Both the position numbers and the translations under genes were made by a program. Positions 24,970 to 33,731 of a stretch of 64,000 bases of DNA are shown piece by piece. The notes beneath the pieces were generated by a model that saw only the letters and a program-made list of their open reading frames with translations, ran no database searches and was not told where the DNA came from. Source of the DNA: Spiribacter vilamensis (GTDB lineage Bacteria > Pseudomonadota > Gammaproteobacteria > Nitrococcales > Nitrococcaceae); contig NZ_SHLI01000001.1 in NCBI RefSeq assembly GCF_004217415.1, positions 248,001 to 312,000 on the forward strand, written 5' to 3'. Position 1 is the first letter of the stretch; every line of letters begins with the position of its first letter.

Positions 24970-25737
24970 ATGAATACGCTCGATGGTGACTCGAACGTGC
25001 TGGTGGTAGGGGCCAGCGGGGGGATTGGTGCGGCGCTCGTCGAGCAACTGCTCGACGGTTCATCCGCCCGCCGGGTATGGGCGGCCACCCGGACACCGGA
25101 GAGCCCGCGGCTCAAAGCGCTTGTCGAGACCTACGGCGAGCGATGCGCGCCGGTGGCGGTGGACATCCTCGATGAGACCAGCATCGCCGCGCTGGCACGG
25201 ACCATCAGTGATGACAGTCCGCGTCTGCACCTGCTGATCAATGCATTCGGCCTGCTCCATGACGAGGATCGGGGGATCTGGCCGGAAAAGCGCCTTGAAG
25301 ACATCACCAGCGATGCGATGCTGGCGAATTACCGGGTCAATGCACTGGCCCCGGCGCTAATCGGCCGCTATTGCCTGGGACTGCTCAACCACACCGATCG
25401 GGCGGTGTTTGCCAGCCTTTCGGCCCGGGTCGGCAGTATCACCGACAATCGGCTGGGTGGCTGGTACGGGTACCGGATCAGCAAGGCAGCGCAGAATATG
25501 TTCACCCGCGACATGGCCATCGAATGCCGGCGTCGGGCGCGGCGGGTGATCTGTCTGGCGCTGCATCCCGGTACCACCGATACCGGGCTGTCGGAGCCAT
25601 TCCAGAGGCGCGTCCCCGAGGGCAAGCTGTTCGGAACCGAATTCGCCGCCGGCAAGCTGCTCGAGCGCATCGATGCGGCCAGCCTCGAGGACTCGGGCGG
25701 CTTTTTCGCCTGGGATGGAGCGCCGATTCCCTGGTAG
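24970..25737 (+). CDS. Short-chain dehydrogenase/reductase (CsgA/C-factor-like)
   Basis: A 255-residue SDR. NAD(P) motif GASGGIGA at about residues 16-23, NAFG in place of NNAG near residue 96, catalytic Ser in SLSARVGS and the YxxxK pair in YRISKAA (about residue 161-165), then HPGTTDTGLSEPF. It resembles the C-factor/CsgA-like SDRs found beside photolyase and repair genes in many proteobacteria. Substrate unknown. ATG with GAGG upstream. Divergent from the ligase operon by 33 bp, so the two may share control. Confidence 0.85.
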   Translation: MNTLDGDSNVLVVGASGGIGAALVEQLLDGSSARRVWAATRTPESPRLKALVETYGERCAPVAVDILDETSIAALARTISDDSPRLHLLINAFGLLHDEDRGIWPEKRLEDITSDAMLANYRVNALAPALIGRYCLGLLNHTDRAVFASLSARVGSITDNRLGGWYGYRISKAAQNMFTRDMAIECRRRARRVICLALHPGTTDTGLSEPFQRRVPEGKLFGTEFAAGKLLERIDAASLEDSGGFFAWDGAPIPW

Positions 25738-25748
25738 CGTCCGGCTCC

Positions 25749-27170
25749 CTATCCGGCCGCCGCCTGGGCGGCCAGTGCCTCCGCCACCACGCCGCTGAGG
25801 CGTTTTGCCATGGGCATATGGAGGAATTCGTTGGGGCCGTGGGCGTTGGAGCCCGGACCGAGTACCCCGGTGACGAGGAAACGCGCTGCCGGGAAATGTC
25901 GCCCGAGCAGGTTCATCAGCGGGATGCTGCCACCTTCGCCCATGAACACCGCCGGTTTGCCGAACCAGTGGTCCGAGCTTGCGACCAGGCTGTCACCGAG
26001 CCAGCCCTCGAATGCCGGGGCGTTCCAGCCATTGGCGGCACCGGCGGCCCGGAAACCGACCTCCGCGTTCTGCGGCGGATCGGCCGTTAACGTACTCTCC
26101 AGTGCCCGGGTCGCGGCGTCGGCGTCCACGGTGGGGGGCAACCGGAGCGAGAGTCGCAGCGTGGTCTCGGAGCGCAGCACATTGCCGGCCTCGGCGCGTG
26201 ACGGCAGGCCGTCGGCGCCGATCACCTCCAGTGCCGGATACCAGGTACGGTTGAGGATCAGCGCCGGCGTGTCATCGCTGCTCGGTCGCGTCCCGCTGGC
26301 CCACGGGAACTTCGCGACCAGATCGCCGCCGACCACCTCCGCCGCCTGCTGCGCCTGCGCCTGCCGCTCGGCGGGGACATCGGCCTGCAGCGCCGGTAGG
26401 CGGATCGCCCCGGTCGCGGCATCCTCGATGCGATCAAGGAGTGCGCGGGCGATGCGAAAGCTCGACGGCACGACACCGCCGGCATCACCGGAGTGAACGC
26501 CCTGTTCGAGGACCCGCACCGTCAGATCCCCCGCGGCCATGCCGCGTAGCGAGGTGGTGACCCAGAGCTGCTCGTAGTTGGCGCATCCGGAGTCGAGGCA
26601 GACGACCATTCCGGGCTGGCCCAGGCGGCTGCCGAGATAGTCGATGTAGGCAGGCAGATCCGGGCTGCCACTCTCCTCGGCACACTCGATGAGCAGCATG
26701 CAGCGGGGGTGGGGGATGCCCTGTTCGTGCAGCAGCCGGACCGCCTCGAGCGAGGCGAAGACGGCATAGCCATCATCCGCCGCCCCGCGGCCATAAAGCC
26801 GGTCGCCCTCGACCACGGGGGTCCAGGGGCCCTTGTCGCTGTCCCAGCCGCTGGCCTCGGGCTGCTTGTCGAGATGGCCGTAGAGCAGTGTCTCGCCGGT
26901 GCCGGTGCCCGGCACGTCCACCCACAGCAGCGGTGTTCGTCCTTTCAGGCGAACCACTTCGACGTGACTGCCGGCCGGTGCCTGCTGCCGGCACCAGTCC
27001 TCGGCCAGCGCTACCGCCGCGTCGATATGCCCGTTGTCGGCCCAGTCACGGTCGAAAGCGGGAGACTTGGCCGGAATACGAATGAACGCCTCGAGTGCCG
27101 GGCGGATGCTCGTCTGCCAGTCCGCTTCCACCATTTCCCGTGCAAGAGCGGGATTGAAATGCGCGTTCAT
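25749..27170 (-). CDS. M20-family metallopeptidase (dipeptidase/carboxypeptidase type)
   Basis: A 473-residue cytosolic zinc peptidase. Metal and catalytic sites: LLYGHLDKQPEA (GHxD), GRGAADDGYA (bridging Asp), CAEESGS (catalytic Glu, zinc), CLDSG, and the C-terminal FMGEGGSIPLMN and SNAHGPNEF (zinc His). The M20 dimerisation insert is in the middle. It probably cleaves dipeptides or acylated amino acids; the exact substrate is unknown. ATG 27170 follows GGAGG with good spacing; a TTG just upstream is less likely. Confidence 0.88.
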   Translation of the reverse strand: MNAHFNPALAREMVEADWQTSIRPALEAFIRIPAKSPAFDRDWADNGHIDAAVALAEDWCRQQAPAGSHVEVVRLKGRTPLLWVDVPGTGTGETLLYGHLDKQPEASGWDSDKGPWTPVVEGDRLYGRGAADDGYAVFASLEAVRLLHEQGIPHPRCMLLIECAEESGSPDLPAYIDYLGSRLGQPGMVVCLDSGCANYEQLWVTTSLRGMAAGDLTVRVLEQGVHSGDAGGVVPSSFRIARALLDRIEDAATGAIRLPALQADVPAERQAQAQQAAEVVGGDLVAKFPWASGTRPSSDDTPALILNRTWYPALEVIGADGLPSRAEAGNVLRSETTLRLSLRLPPTVDADAATRALESTLTADPPQNAEVGFRAAGAANGWNAPAFEGWLGDSLVASSDHWFGKPAVFMGEGGSIPLMNLLGRHFPAARFLVTGVLGPGSNAHGPNEFLHMPMAKRLSGVVAEALAAQAAAG

Positions 27171-27223
27171 CAAGGCCTCCGATGAGTTGTTCCTGGTCGT
27201 GGCGACAGCCTAGCGGTCCCGCC

Positions 27224-29014
27224 CTAGAGGGGCCATACCCTTGGAATAATCAGCAGGGCCAGGGTCATGGCGATGAGGTTGAGAGGCAGGCCGAAGCGAA
27301 CATAATCGCTGAAGCGATAGCTGCCGGGGCCGAAGACCATGAGATTGGTCTGATAGCCGATGGGTGTAGCGAATGCGGCGGACGCCGCGATCATGATCAC
27401 GACGGCAAACGGCGTGGCCGACACGCCGAGTGATTCGGCGGCCGCCATGGCGATGGGGTACATCAGCACCGCGGCGGCGTTATTGGTGATCATCTCGGTG
27501 GTAATCATGGTCAGCAGATAGATGGCGCCAAGGGTCAGCAGCGGCTGGTCGGCGGTGATCGTCATGACCTGGCTGCCGATGGCGGCCGCGGCGCCGCTGT
27601 TATCCATGGCCTGACCGATGCCGAGCGCCGCGCCGATAACCAGTAGCACATTCCAGTTGACGTTACGGATCGCTTCGCCGAGGTCCATGCAGCGCGTTAC
27701 CACCAGTGCGATGGCGGCGAGCAGGGCGGCGTTGAGCATGCTCATCCAGGGGGTTGCAGCGAGGGCGACCATGGCGAAGAGAATCGGAATGGCCAGCCAT
27801 GCCTTATCGTGCTGAGGGGGTGCCGAATCCTCCACGCCACTGACGAGGTAGAAGTCGCGCGTATCGCGCTGGCGACTGACGAAACTCGCGTGGGTCTCGA
27901 GTAGCAGCGTGTCGCCGGGACGCAGGACGATGTCGCCGATTTTGCCCGGCAGCTGACGCCCACCGCGGGCGACGGCGATGACCGCGGCCTGGTAGCGCTC
28001 CCGGAAACGCCCCTCGCGGATGCTGCGGCCCACCAGGGGGCAGGCCTCGGAGACAACCGCCTCTACAAGGCAGCGCTCGCGCCGCGGCTCGCCGAGATCC
28101 TCGACCGCCCGGGTGGCCGGCCGCAGTCCCCGCATTTTGTGTAGATCGACCACGGATTCCAGCACGCCGACGAACACCAGCCGGTCGCCGGCCTGCAGCC
28201 TTTCGGTGGGACCAACGGCGGGGATGACCTGGCCGTCGCGCTCGATCTCGGCGAGGAACAGGCCCGGCAGGTGGCGCAGCCCGGCGTCCCGGATCGTTTT
28301 GCCGATCAGTGGCCCGTGGCGGATCACCTCCACCTCGACGGTGTACTGTCGCGGGTCGAGGCGATCGGCCGCGCTGTCGCGACGGTCGGGCAGGAGCCAG
28401 GGAGAGGCGGTGAACAGATAGATGAGTCCGACAACGGTGATCGGTACGCCCACCCAGGCGAGATCGAACAGGCCGAGGCCCTCCATTCCCCGACTGCCGC
28501 TCGACAGGTCGTTGATGATGAGGTTGGTGCTGGTGCCGATCAGCGTGCAGGTGCCCCCCAGGATGGCGGCATAGCTCAGGGGCAGATAAAGGCGTGAGGC
28601 GGGCAGTTGCAGACGCCGCGCAAGGTCATCGACCACCGGCAGGAAGACCGCAACGATGGGGGTGTTGTTGAGAAACGCGCTGAGACCGGCAACCGGTGTC
28701 AGCAGACCCAGCTGGGCGGAGCGCAGGCCGCGGGACCGGGCAATGAGTGGCTCGGCGATCATCGCGATCGCTCCGGTGCGGGTGAGCCCGGAGGCGACGA
28801 CAAAGAGCAGTCCGACAGTGATCAGTCCACTGCTGCCAAACCCCGCCACAGCGGTTGCGGCGTCCAGCAGTCGTTCGCTACCGGTAACCGCGGTTGCGGT
28901 AACCAGCAGAGCCAGCCCCGTGAACAGGATCCCCACGGGAGAGGCGAGACCGGTCGCCAGTCCGCCGAGCACCGTGAGCACGACGAAAATCGTCAGCCAG
29001 CCTTCCCAGGCCAT
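27224..29014 (-). CDS. SLC13/DASS-family permease with two RCK-C (TrkA-C) domains
   Basis: A 596-residue membrane protein. N-terminal helices (about 1-180) with [13 protein letters not shown] and GTSTNLIIN, the family's substrate/sodium loop; a cytosolic insert (about 205-385) with two TrkA-C/RCK-C units ([20 protein letters not shown] and [19 protein letters not shown]); then the second membrane half with [12 protein letters not shown] and [11 protein letters not shown]. Such proteins carry sulfate, dicarboxylates or other anions, and the RCK-C units may gate transport. The substrate is not evident from context. Confidence 0.87.
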   Translation of the reverse strand: MAWEGWLTIFVVLTVLGGLATGLASPVGILFTGLALLVTATAVTGSERLLDAATAVAGFGSSGLITVGLLFVVASGLTRTGAIAMIAEPLIARSRGLRSAQLGLLTPVAGLSAFLNNTPIVAVFLPVVDDLARRLQLPASRLYLPLSYAAILGGTCTLIGTSTNLIINDLSSGSRGMEGLGLFDLAWVGVPITVVGLIYLFTASPWLLPDRRDSAADRLDPRQYTVEVEVIRHGPLIGKTIRDAGLRHLPGLFLAEIERDGQVIPAVGPTERLQAGDRLVFVGVLESVVDLHKMRGLRPATRAVEDLGEPRRERCLVEAVVSEACPLVGRSIREGRFRERYQAAVIAVARGGRQLPGKIGDIVLRPGDTLLLETHASFVSRQRDTRDFYLVSGVEDSAPPQHDKAWLAIPILFAMVALAATPWMSMLNAALLAAIALVVTRCMDLGEAIRNVNWNVLLVIGAALGIGQAMDNSGAAAAIGSQVMTITADQPLLTLGAIYLLTMITTEMITNNAAAVLMYPIAMAAAESLGVSATPFAVVIMIAASAAFATPIGYQTNLMVFGPGSYRFSDYVRFGLPLNLIAMTLALLIIPRVWPL

Positions 29015-29028
29015 CGGCAGGGACGGAG

Positions 29029-29211
29029 TCAGCGTCGGCGCCGTTGTGCCTGGTGATGTCGATCGATCCAGGCCTGCCGGCTGAGATGGGATTGCAGATC
29101 CTGGCGGAGGCCTTCTTCGAACGCGCGCGCCTCGAGCTCTGTCTCGATCCGGTTGCGCAGGGAATCCAGCGCGTCCCGGCTCAATGCCTTCAGATCAATG
29201 GATGGGTTCAC
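29029..29211 (-). CDS. Small hypothetical protein (60 aa), downstream of proQ
   Basis: A 60-residue basic protein, mostly one predicted helix (SIDLKALSRDALDSLRNRIE) with a RRRR tail. GTG start 29 bp after proQ; the ribosome site is weak (AGGTAAC). Codon bias fits the neighbours and the antisense frame is not a better candidate. No family recognised. The charged helix and arginine tail would suit nucleic-acid or ProQ partner binding, but this is only a guess. Confidence 0.5.
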   Translation of the reverse strand: MNPSIDLKALSRDALDSLRNRIETELEARAFEEGLRQDLQSHLSRQAWIDRHHQAQRRRR

Positions 29212-29240
29212 TGAGGTTACCTGTTGCCGGTTGGTAAAAG

Positions 29241-29687
29241 TTACTGATTGAAGCGATCGGCGAGCTGCGAGAGCTTCTCCTGGCGCTTGCGGGCTTCGGC
29301 CTCCTCGGCCTGCTGGCGTTTACGCTCCGCAGTCCGCTGTTTCTGCTCGGCACGCTGCTCGCGGGCGCGGCTGATCGCGGATTCGGTGACCGCTTCCACC
29401 GCCTCGCCCTGCAGATTGACGCGATCGTGCCCGGCGATGATGGCATTCAGGTACGCCGGTGATCGCGTATACCGGGCAAGTGCCTGTCGAATCAGCCAGT
29501 TGGGAGCCGCCTGATCGCCATCGTCGTGGTCGAGCGCAGCGCGCAGGGCCTTCTCGATTCCGATCTCGAGGGGGCGGATTGCGTCGCGGTTGCCGGTGAA
29601 ACAGGCCGGGTAGCGTTGAGTCATTTCCTTGAGGAAGTCGCGTGTGCGCTCCGCGCGCCGCTGTCTCTGGCGGATCGAATTGGACAT
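29241..29687 (-). CDS. proQ: ProQ/FinO-family RNA chaperone
   Basis: A 148-residue RNA-binding protein. The FinO fold spans about residues 10-95, with YPACFTGNRDAIRPLEIGI and ALARYTRSPAYL typical of ProQ. A long Arg/Gln/Glu-rich helical linker (about 100-140) follows and replaces the C-terminal Tudor-like domain of E. coli ProQ. It binds 3' terminator hairpins of small RNAs and mRNAs. The open frame extends upstream to 29807, but ATG 29687 starts the conserved region. Confidence 0.85.
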   Translation of the reverse strand: MSNSIRQRQRRAERTRDFLKEMTQRYPACFTGNRDAIRPLEIGIEKALRAALDHDDGDQAAPNWLIRQALARYTRSPAYLNAIIAGHDRVNLQGEAVEAVTESAISRAREQRAEQKQRTAERKRQQAEEAEARKRQEKLSQLADRFNQ

Positions 29688-29818
29688 GGTCGAGTAGCCG
29701 TCGCTCTGCAAATCATCTTCGACCCCGAGAGCATACCCGATGCGGATATGGGTCAACAGACCGGCGGTCGGGTTGTATGATGACATTAAATAGACAGGCG
29801 ACCGCAAAGGTGGACTTG

Positions 29819-30241
29819 ATGAGAGCAGAAGCCGTTATTCCCAAAAAGGAGCTCCTGCAGATCCTCGAAGACAATCCATTCGAGCACCTCTCGAGCAGTG
29901 TCCACGTGATGGATAATCAGCGCGGCAGTGGCCACGAGCTCGCCGGCGTGTCGCTGTATTCCAACGCCCGCGGCTGGATGGCGCAGGTGAACTGGCGCGC
30001 GATCGTCGATGCCGACGAAATCACTCTCCGGGTTGGCGATGGTGACAGCGGCGAACGGGCGTACGAACTCCGTGACCAGGACCACTCCCGGCTCGCCGTG
30101 GGCGACGATGATGGTGGTGATCCGGTCAGCGCGGACGAGGTCTCCGCGCTGGTCGCACAGTCGCCGCTGGCCAAGAGCTGGGAGGAGGACGTGGTCGGCG
30201 TCCTCAAGGAAACCCGCGAGCGCCAGGCAACCGTGCATTGA
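29819..30241 (+). CDS. Hypothetical acidic protein (140 aa)
   Basis: Starts at ATG 29819 behind AAAGGTGG, giving 140 residues; ATG 29777 in the same frame would add 14. The C-terminal half is strongly acidic (DGDSGE, GDDDGGD), typical of salt-in halophile proteins. I recognise no family; no signal peptide or membrane helix. It is 1 bp from the uracil-DNA-glycosylase-family gene, so probably one transcript with it and the creatininase gene. Divergent from proQ. Confidence 0.7.
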   Translation: MRAEAVIPKKELLQILEDNPFEHLSSSVHVMDNQRGSGHELAGVSLYSNARGWMAQVNWRAIVDADEITLRVGDGDSGERAYELRDQDHSRLAVGDDDGGDPVSADEVSALVAQSPLAKSWEEDVVGVLKETRERQATVH

Positions 30242-30242
30242 C

Positions 30243-30923
30243 ATGCGAGATCTCCCCGCCGCCCTGATGGATCGGTTCCGGTATGCCTCGGTGGATCTTG
30301 CCGGGCGCGACGAGGGCGTTTACGAGGCTGCCGGCCGGCCAACGACCGATCCGATCTTCGGTCTTGGCCCGGCCGACGCCCGGATCGCGTTTTTCGGTCG
30401 TGATCCGGGGCGGGACGAGGTCCACGTCGGCGTTCCGTTCATCGGCGCCGGGGGGCGCCAGGTACGGCGGGTGCTGTTCGAACGCCACCACGGCGGTGTA
30501 ATGCGTGGTACCGACGATGCCCTCATGGCGGGCAGGTCTTATTTCTGGGCCAACACCGTCCCCTACAAGCCGAAGGGCAACAAGGCCTGGTCGATGGCGG
30601 TCAAGCGGCGCTTTCAGCCGCTGGTCGCCGAGGTCCTGTGCGATCTGTGGCATGGCGGTGACGTCATCACACTCGGTCGCGAGGCCTTTTTCTGGTTTGG
30701 CCTTGGACAGTCCGCAGGCGCCCGCCGTCAGCTGGAGCAACACTGGCAACGCGAAGATCGTTTCGAGCAGTCCCTCGGACTCGACTATCGTGGCCCCGAT
30801 GACAGGGTCCGTCAGCTCACGCTGCATCCGCTGCCGCATCCCTCACCGCTCAATGCCACCTGGTTCAAGCACTTCCCGGGGCTGCTGGCGGCACGCCTGG
30901 ATCGGCTGGAGGCCTCACCGTGA
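30243..30923 (+). CDS. Uracil-DNA glycosylase superfamily protein
   Basis: A 226-residue protein with the UDG fold. Motif 1 FFGRDPGRDEVHVGVPF..GAGG (about residues 50-73) is like the GExPG..ED..G.PF.G pattern of family 4/5 enzymes; motif 2 is HPLPHPSPLN near residue 197. The catalytic-site residues differ from classic family 4 (Asp rather than Glu after Arg) and the four Fe-S cysteines are absent (a single Cys). Uracil removal is plausible but not certain. Its stop overlaps the creatininase-family start (GTGA). Confidence 0.75.
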   Translation: MRDLPAALMDRFRYASVDLAGRDEGVYEAAGRPTTDPIFGLGPADARIAFFGRDPGRDEVHVGVPFIGAGGRQVRRVLFERHHGGVMRGTDDALMAGRSYFWANTVPYKPKGNKAWSMAVKRRFQPLVAEVLCDLWHGGDVITLGREAFFWFGLGQSAGARRQLEQHWQREDRFEQSLGLDYRGPDDRVRQLTLHPLPHPSPLNATWFKHFPGLLAARLDRLEASP

Positions 30924-31729
30924 CGATATCGGAGTGGGGGGGCCACACCACGCAATCCCTCCGCGCCGTCGGCGGATCCGAACCCGTCGCCCTGCTGCCG
31001 CTGGGCGCCGTTGAGCAGCATGGTCCCCATCTGCCTCTCTCGACCGATGCCCGCATTGCCGAGGGACTGTCACAGGCCGCCATCGAGCGCTGCGCCGACG
31101 ACGTATCGGTGTTGCGCCTGCCAACACTCAACATCGGCCAGAGCATTGAGCACGCGGACTATCCGGGAACTCTGGCTCTGGAGCCGGCCACCTTCGAGGC
31201 AATGCTCTACGATATCGGCGCGTCGGTAGCCCGCTCGGGGTTTCGTCGACTGGTCATGTTCTCGGCCCATGGCGGCAATCTCGCCGCCATGGATACCGCG
31301 GCACTGCGACTGCGCCGCGATCTCGGGCTGCTTGTGATAAAGGCTTGCTACTTCGACTTCCCGCCCCCCGTGGACGCGATCAGTGCCCGCGAGGCGCGTG
31401 AGGGGCTGCATGGTGGTGCGCTTGAAACGGCCCTGATGCGGCATTTTTCGCCGGCGCAGGTGGTCGATCATCAAGTCGATCATGCGGTTTCCGTGGAATA
31501 CGATGCCCTGGCCGCGTTCGAGTGGATTGGCGCGGAAACCCGGCCGGCGCGATTTGCCTGGCTGGCCGGCGATCTCAATCCGACGGGTGTTACGGGGGAC
31601 GCCCGGTGCTCCGACGCGGCACTCGGCGCGCGGCTCGCAGCGCACTACGCCGAATCACTGGCAGCAATCGTGGCCGAAACCGCCGGTTTCCCGCTGGCGC
31701 GGCTGTCGACGCCGCACCCGCTTACCTAG
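30920..31729 (+). CDS. Creatininase-family amidohydrolase
   Basis: A 269-residue creatininase-fold metal hydrolase: LGAVEQHGPHLPLSTDARIA (metal Glu, His, Asp, about residues 29-48), FSAHGGN (His about 115) and GGALETALM (metal Glu). The family includes creatininase, MftE and the archaeal deformylase ArfB, which acts right after GTP ring opening in flavin and F420 synthesis. It sits next to a GTP cyclohydrolase II gene, which makes an ArfB-like role attractive; this is inference. GTG start overlaps the upstream stop. Convergent with ribA, overlapping by 4 bp. Confidence 0.85.
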   Translation: MTISEWGGHTTQSLRAVGGSEPVALLPLGAVEQHGPHLPLSTDARIAEGLSQAAIERCADDVSVLRLPTLNIGQSIEHADYPGTLALEPATFEAMLYDIGASVARSGFRRLVMFSAHGGNLAAMDTAALRLRRDLGLLVIKACYFDFPPPVDAISAREAREGLHGGALETALMRHFSPAQVVDHQVDHAVSVEYDALAAFEWIGAETRPARFAWLAGDLNPTGVTGDARCSDAALGARLAAHYAESLAAIVAETAGFPLARLSTPHPLT

Positions 31730-32838
31730 CGGGACTGGCGGCGGGCGGCGTTGGTAATCGCCTCGCCCAGCCAGTGGCCTGCCCGTTCGGCCTTGGTCGT
31801 CAGATAACGTTCGTTATGGCGGTTAACGGCGCCGTGGAGCGCCTCACGACCGGCAATCTCGATGCCGTGACGCTCCAGTGCAGCGATTTTGGCGGGGTTG
31901 TTTGTCATCAACCGGACTCGATGAATATCGAGATCGTTGAGCATCGCGGCGGCTACCTCGTAACGGCGCTCATCTGCTCCAAACCCGAGCAGCCGGTCGG
32001 CGTCCACGGTGTCGAGCCCGGTGTCCTGGAGGCCGTAGGCGCGGAGCTTGTTGGCAAGGCCGATGCCACGGCCTTCCTGGGCAAGATAGAGGAGGACACC
32101 ACCGCCCTCGGCGGCAATCGTGCCGACAGCGCTTCGGAGTTGCTCACCGCAGTCACAGCGTAGCGAGCCGAACAGATCGCCGGTAAGACAGGCGGAGTGC
32201 ATGCGCAGGGCAGGGGTCTCGGGCCAGTGATCGGGCTCACCGACGATCAGCGCGACGTGCTCCAGCAGCCCGTCAGCCTCGCGATAGAGGATAAACCGCG
32301 ACTGCTCCGCCTCTGCCAGAGGCACTCGCGCCTCGCTGATGCGTTCGGGCTGTCGGGCGTTTTCGATGCAGGCGGTGCGAATATCCGCTATATCGACGGA
32401 GAGGATTTCGCCGCACCGGATCTCGTCATCGAGCCGCGTATCGTCGCGGCCGGTACCAAGAGCCACCAGTGCCGGCAACAGGGTTGCCTGTCGGGCGAGG
32501 TGCAGCGCCTGCTGCTCTGCAGGATCGGCAGCCCGGCCGGGTCGTTCGGTGCGGGGAGCGGCTCGGTCGCTGGCGAGCCTGATCGCGGTTTCGACGGGCT
32601 CATCCGCATCCAGTGCCATGGCCAGATCGTGATCGTCGTCGTTCTCCAGCCCCACTGCGTGGGCGCGGTGCCGCGTGATCAACAGATACGGGTCGTCCGT
32701 GGCCAGCGTCCGGGCCCGTGCCAACAGGGCCTCGCTCAGGTTTTCGAGGGCCAGTATCAGCATCCCGCCTTCCGGGTGAGCCAGATGGACGGGCTCGCCC
32801 CGCCTGAGGTCGATCAGTGCGCGCCGAATGCGCTGCAT
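31726..32838 (-). CDS. ribA: GTP cyclohydrolase II with a degenerate RibB-like N-terminal domain
   Basis: A 370-residue protein. Residues about 195-370 are a complete GTP cyclohydrolase II: zinc cysteines in CLTGDLFGSLRCDCG, YLAQEGRGIGLANKLRAYGLQ, DTVDA and LMTNNPAKI. It opens GTP to formate, pyrophosphate and 2,5-diamino-6-ribosylamino-pyrimidinone phosphate. The first about 190 residues resemble a DHBP-synthase fold (IRRALIDLRRGEPVHL) but lack the acidic catalytic DREDEGD-type motif, as in the long RibA of alphaproteobacteria. ATG 32838 behind AAGGAG. Divergent from the RibD-type reductase by 62 bp; likely a specialised rather than housekeeping copy. Confidence 0.88.
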   Translation of the reverse strand: MQRIRRALIDLRRGEPVHLAHPEGGMLILALENLSEALLARARTLATDDPYLLITRHRAHAVGLENDDDHDLAMALDADEPVETAIRLASDRAAPRTERPGRAADPAEQQALHLARQATLLPALVALGTGRDDTRLDDEIRCGEILSVDIADIRTACIENARQPERISEARVPLAEAEQSRFILYREADGLLEHVALIVGEPDHWPETPALRMHSACLTGDLFGSLRCDCGEQLRSAVGTIAAEGGGVLLYLAQEGRGIGLANKLRAYGLQDTGLDTVDADRLLGFGADERRYEVAAAMLNDLDIHRVRLMTNNPAKIAALERHGIEIAGREALHGAVNRHNERYLTTKAERAGHWLGEAITNAARRQSR

Positions 32839-32900
32839 GCCTGCTCCTTGGAAACGATTTCTCGCAATAGACCGTCCGGCCCTGTAACAATTCCGCCAAT

Positions 32901-33731
32901 ATGGCACAAAATAATGCATCAGAAACGGGGTTGCGGCCAGAATCGGTTTGGCCTGAACTCGTTCGCCGCTGTCGGGGCGACTCGCTGAACGGCTCCTCTC
33001 CGGCTGATTCGCAATGCCCGGCGCCCGCGGACGTGACCGGGCGCTCCGCCCGTGAACTCGTTACCGAGCTGCAGGCACGCTACGCACCACTGGTCCGGCC
33101 GGTGACCGAGCGGCCACGGGTCGTCGCCCAGCTCGGGCAGAGCCTGGATGGCCGGATCGCCACGCCCACCGGCCACTCACACTACGTCACCGGCGAGGCC
33201 GACCGGGCCCATTTGCATCGCCTCCGGGCGCTCTGCGATGCGGTGCTGGTCGGGGCGGGGACCGTTGTCGCTGATGACCCGCGGCTGACGGTCCGTGCCG
33301 TGGAAGGTCCCAACCCGACCCGCGTGGTCGTGATGAGCCGTGATGACCTCGCGCCCCGGCGGCATCTGTTCGAGGATGGTGCCGCGCCGACCTGGGCGGT
33401 TACCGGGCCGACCGCCGTGCCCCCGCCGGTGGATCGCCACTTTTCGCTGCCGGAACTGTCACCGGCGGCGGTACTGGAGTGCCTGTCCGCCGCCGGTATC
33501 CGGCGTTTGCTGGTCGAGGGCGGGGCGCAGACGGTCTCCGCCTGGCTTGCTGCGGGATTGGTGGACTCGCTTTATCTGGCCGTAGCGCCAGTCATTATCG
33601 GTTCGGGGCCGACCGGGCTGAACCTGCCTGTCATCGAGCACATGGACCAGGCCTGGCGTCCCGCCGTCGAGGCATTCGATCTGGGGGTCGACCGGCTCTA
33701 CCGGCTCGACTTCACCGTCGCAGAAGGGTGA
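32901..33731 (+). CDS. Stand-alone RibD C-terminal-type reductase (Rib7-like)
   Basis: A 276-residue dihydrofolate-reductase-fold protein. Residues about 75-270 match the RibD C-terminal domain: VVAQLGQSLDGRIATPTGHSHYVTG, LRALCDAVLVGAGTVVADDPRLTVR, RRLLVEGGAQT. This domain reduces the ribosyl side chain of pyrimidine intermediates with NADPH. The zinc deaminase half of RibD is missing; instead there is a unique N-terminal about 70 residues. Divergent from ribA and convergent with the flippase-like gene (20 bp overlap). With GTP cyclohydrolase II it could act on the deaminase-independent (2,5-diamino) intermediate as in fungi and archaea. Confidence 0.85.
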   Translation: MAQNNASETGLRPESVWPELVRRCRGDSLNGSSPADSQCPAPADVTGRSARELVTELQARYAPLVRPVTERPRVVAQLGQSLDGRIATPTGHSHYVTGEADRAHLHRLRALCDAVLVGAGTVVADDPRLTVRAVEGPNPTRVVVMSRDDLAPRRHLFEDGAAPTWAVTGPTAVPPPVDRHFSLPELSPAAVLECLSAAGIRRLLVEGGAQTVSAWLAAGLVDSLYLAVAPVIIGSGPTGLNLPVIEHMDQAWRPAVEAFDLGVDRLYRLDFTVAEG

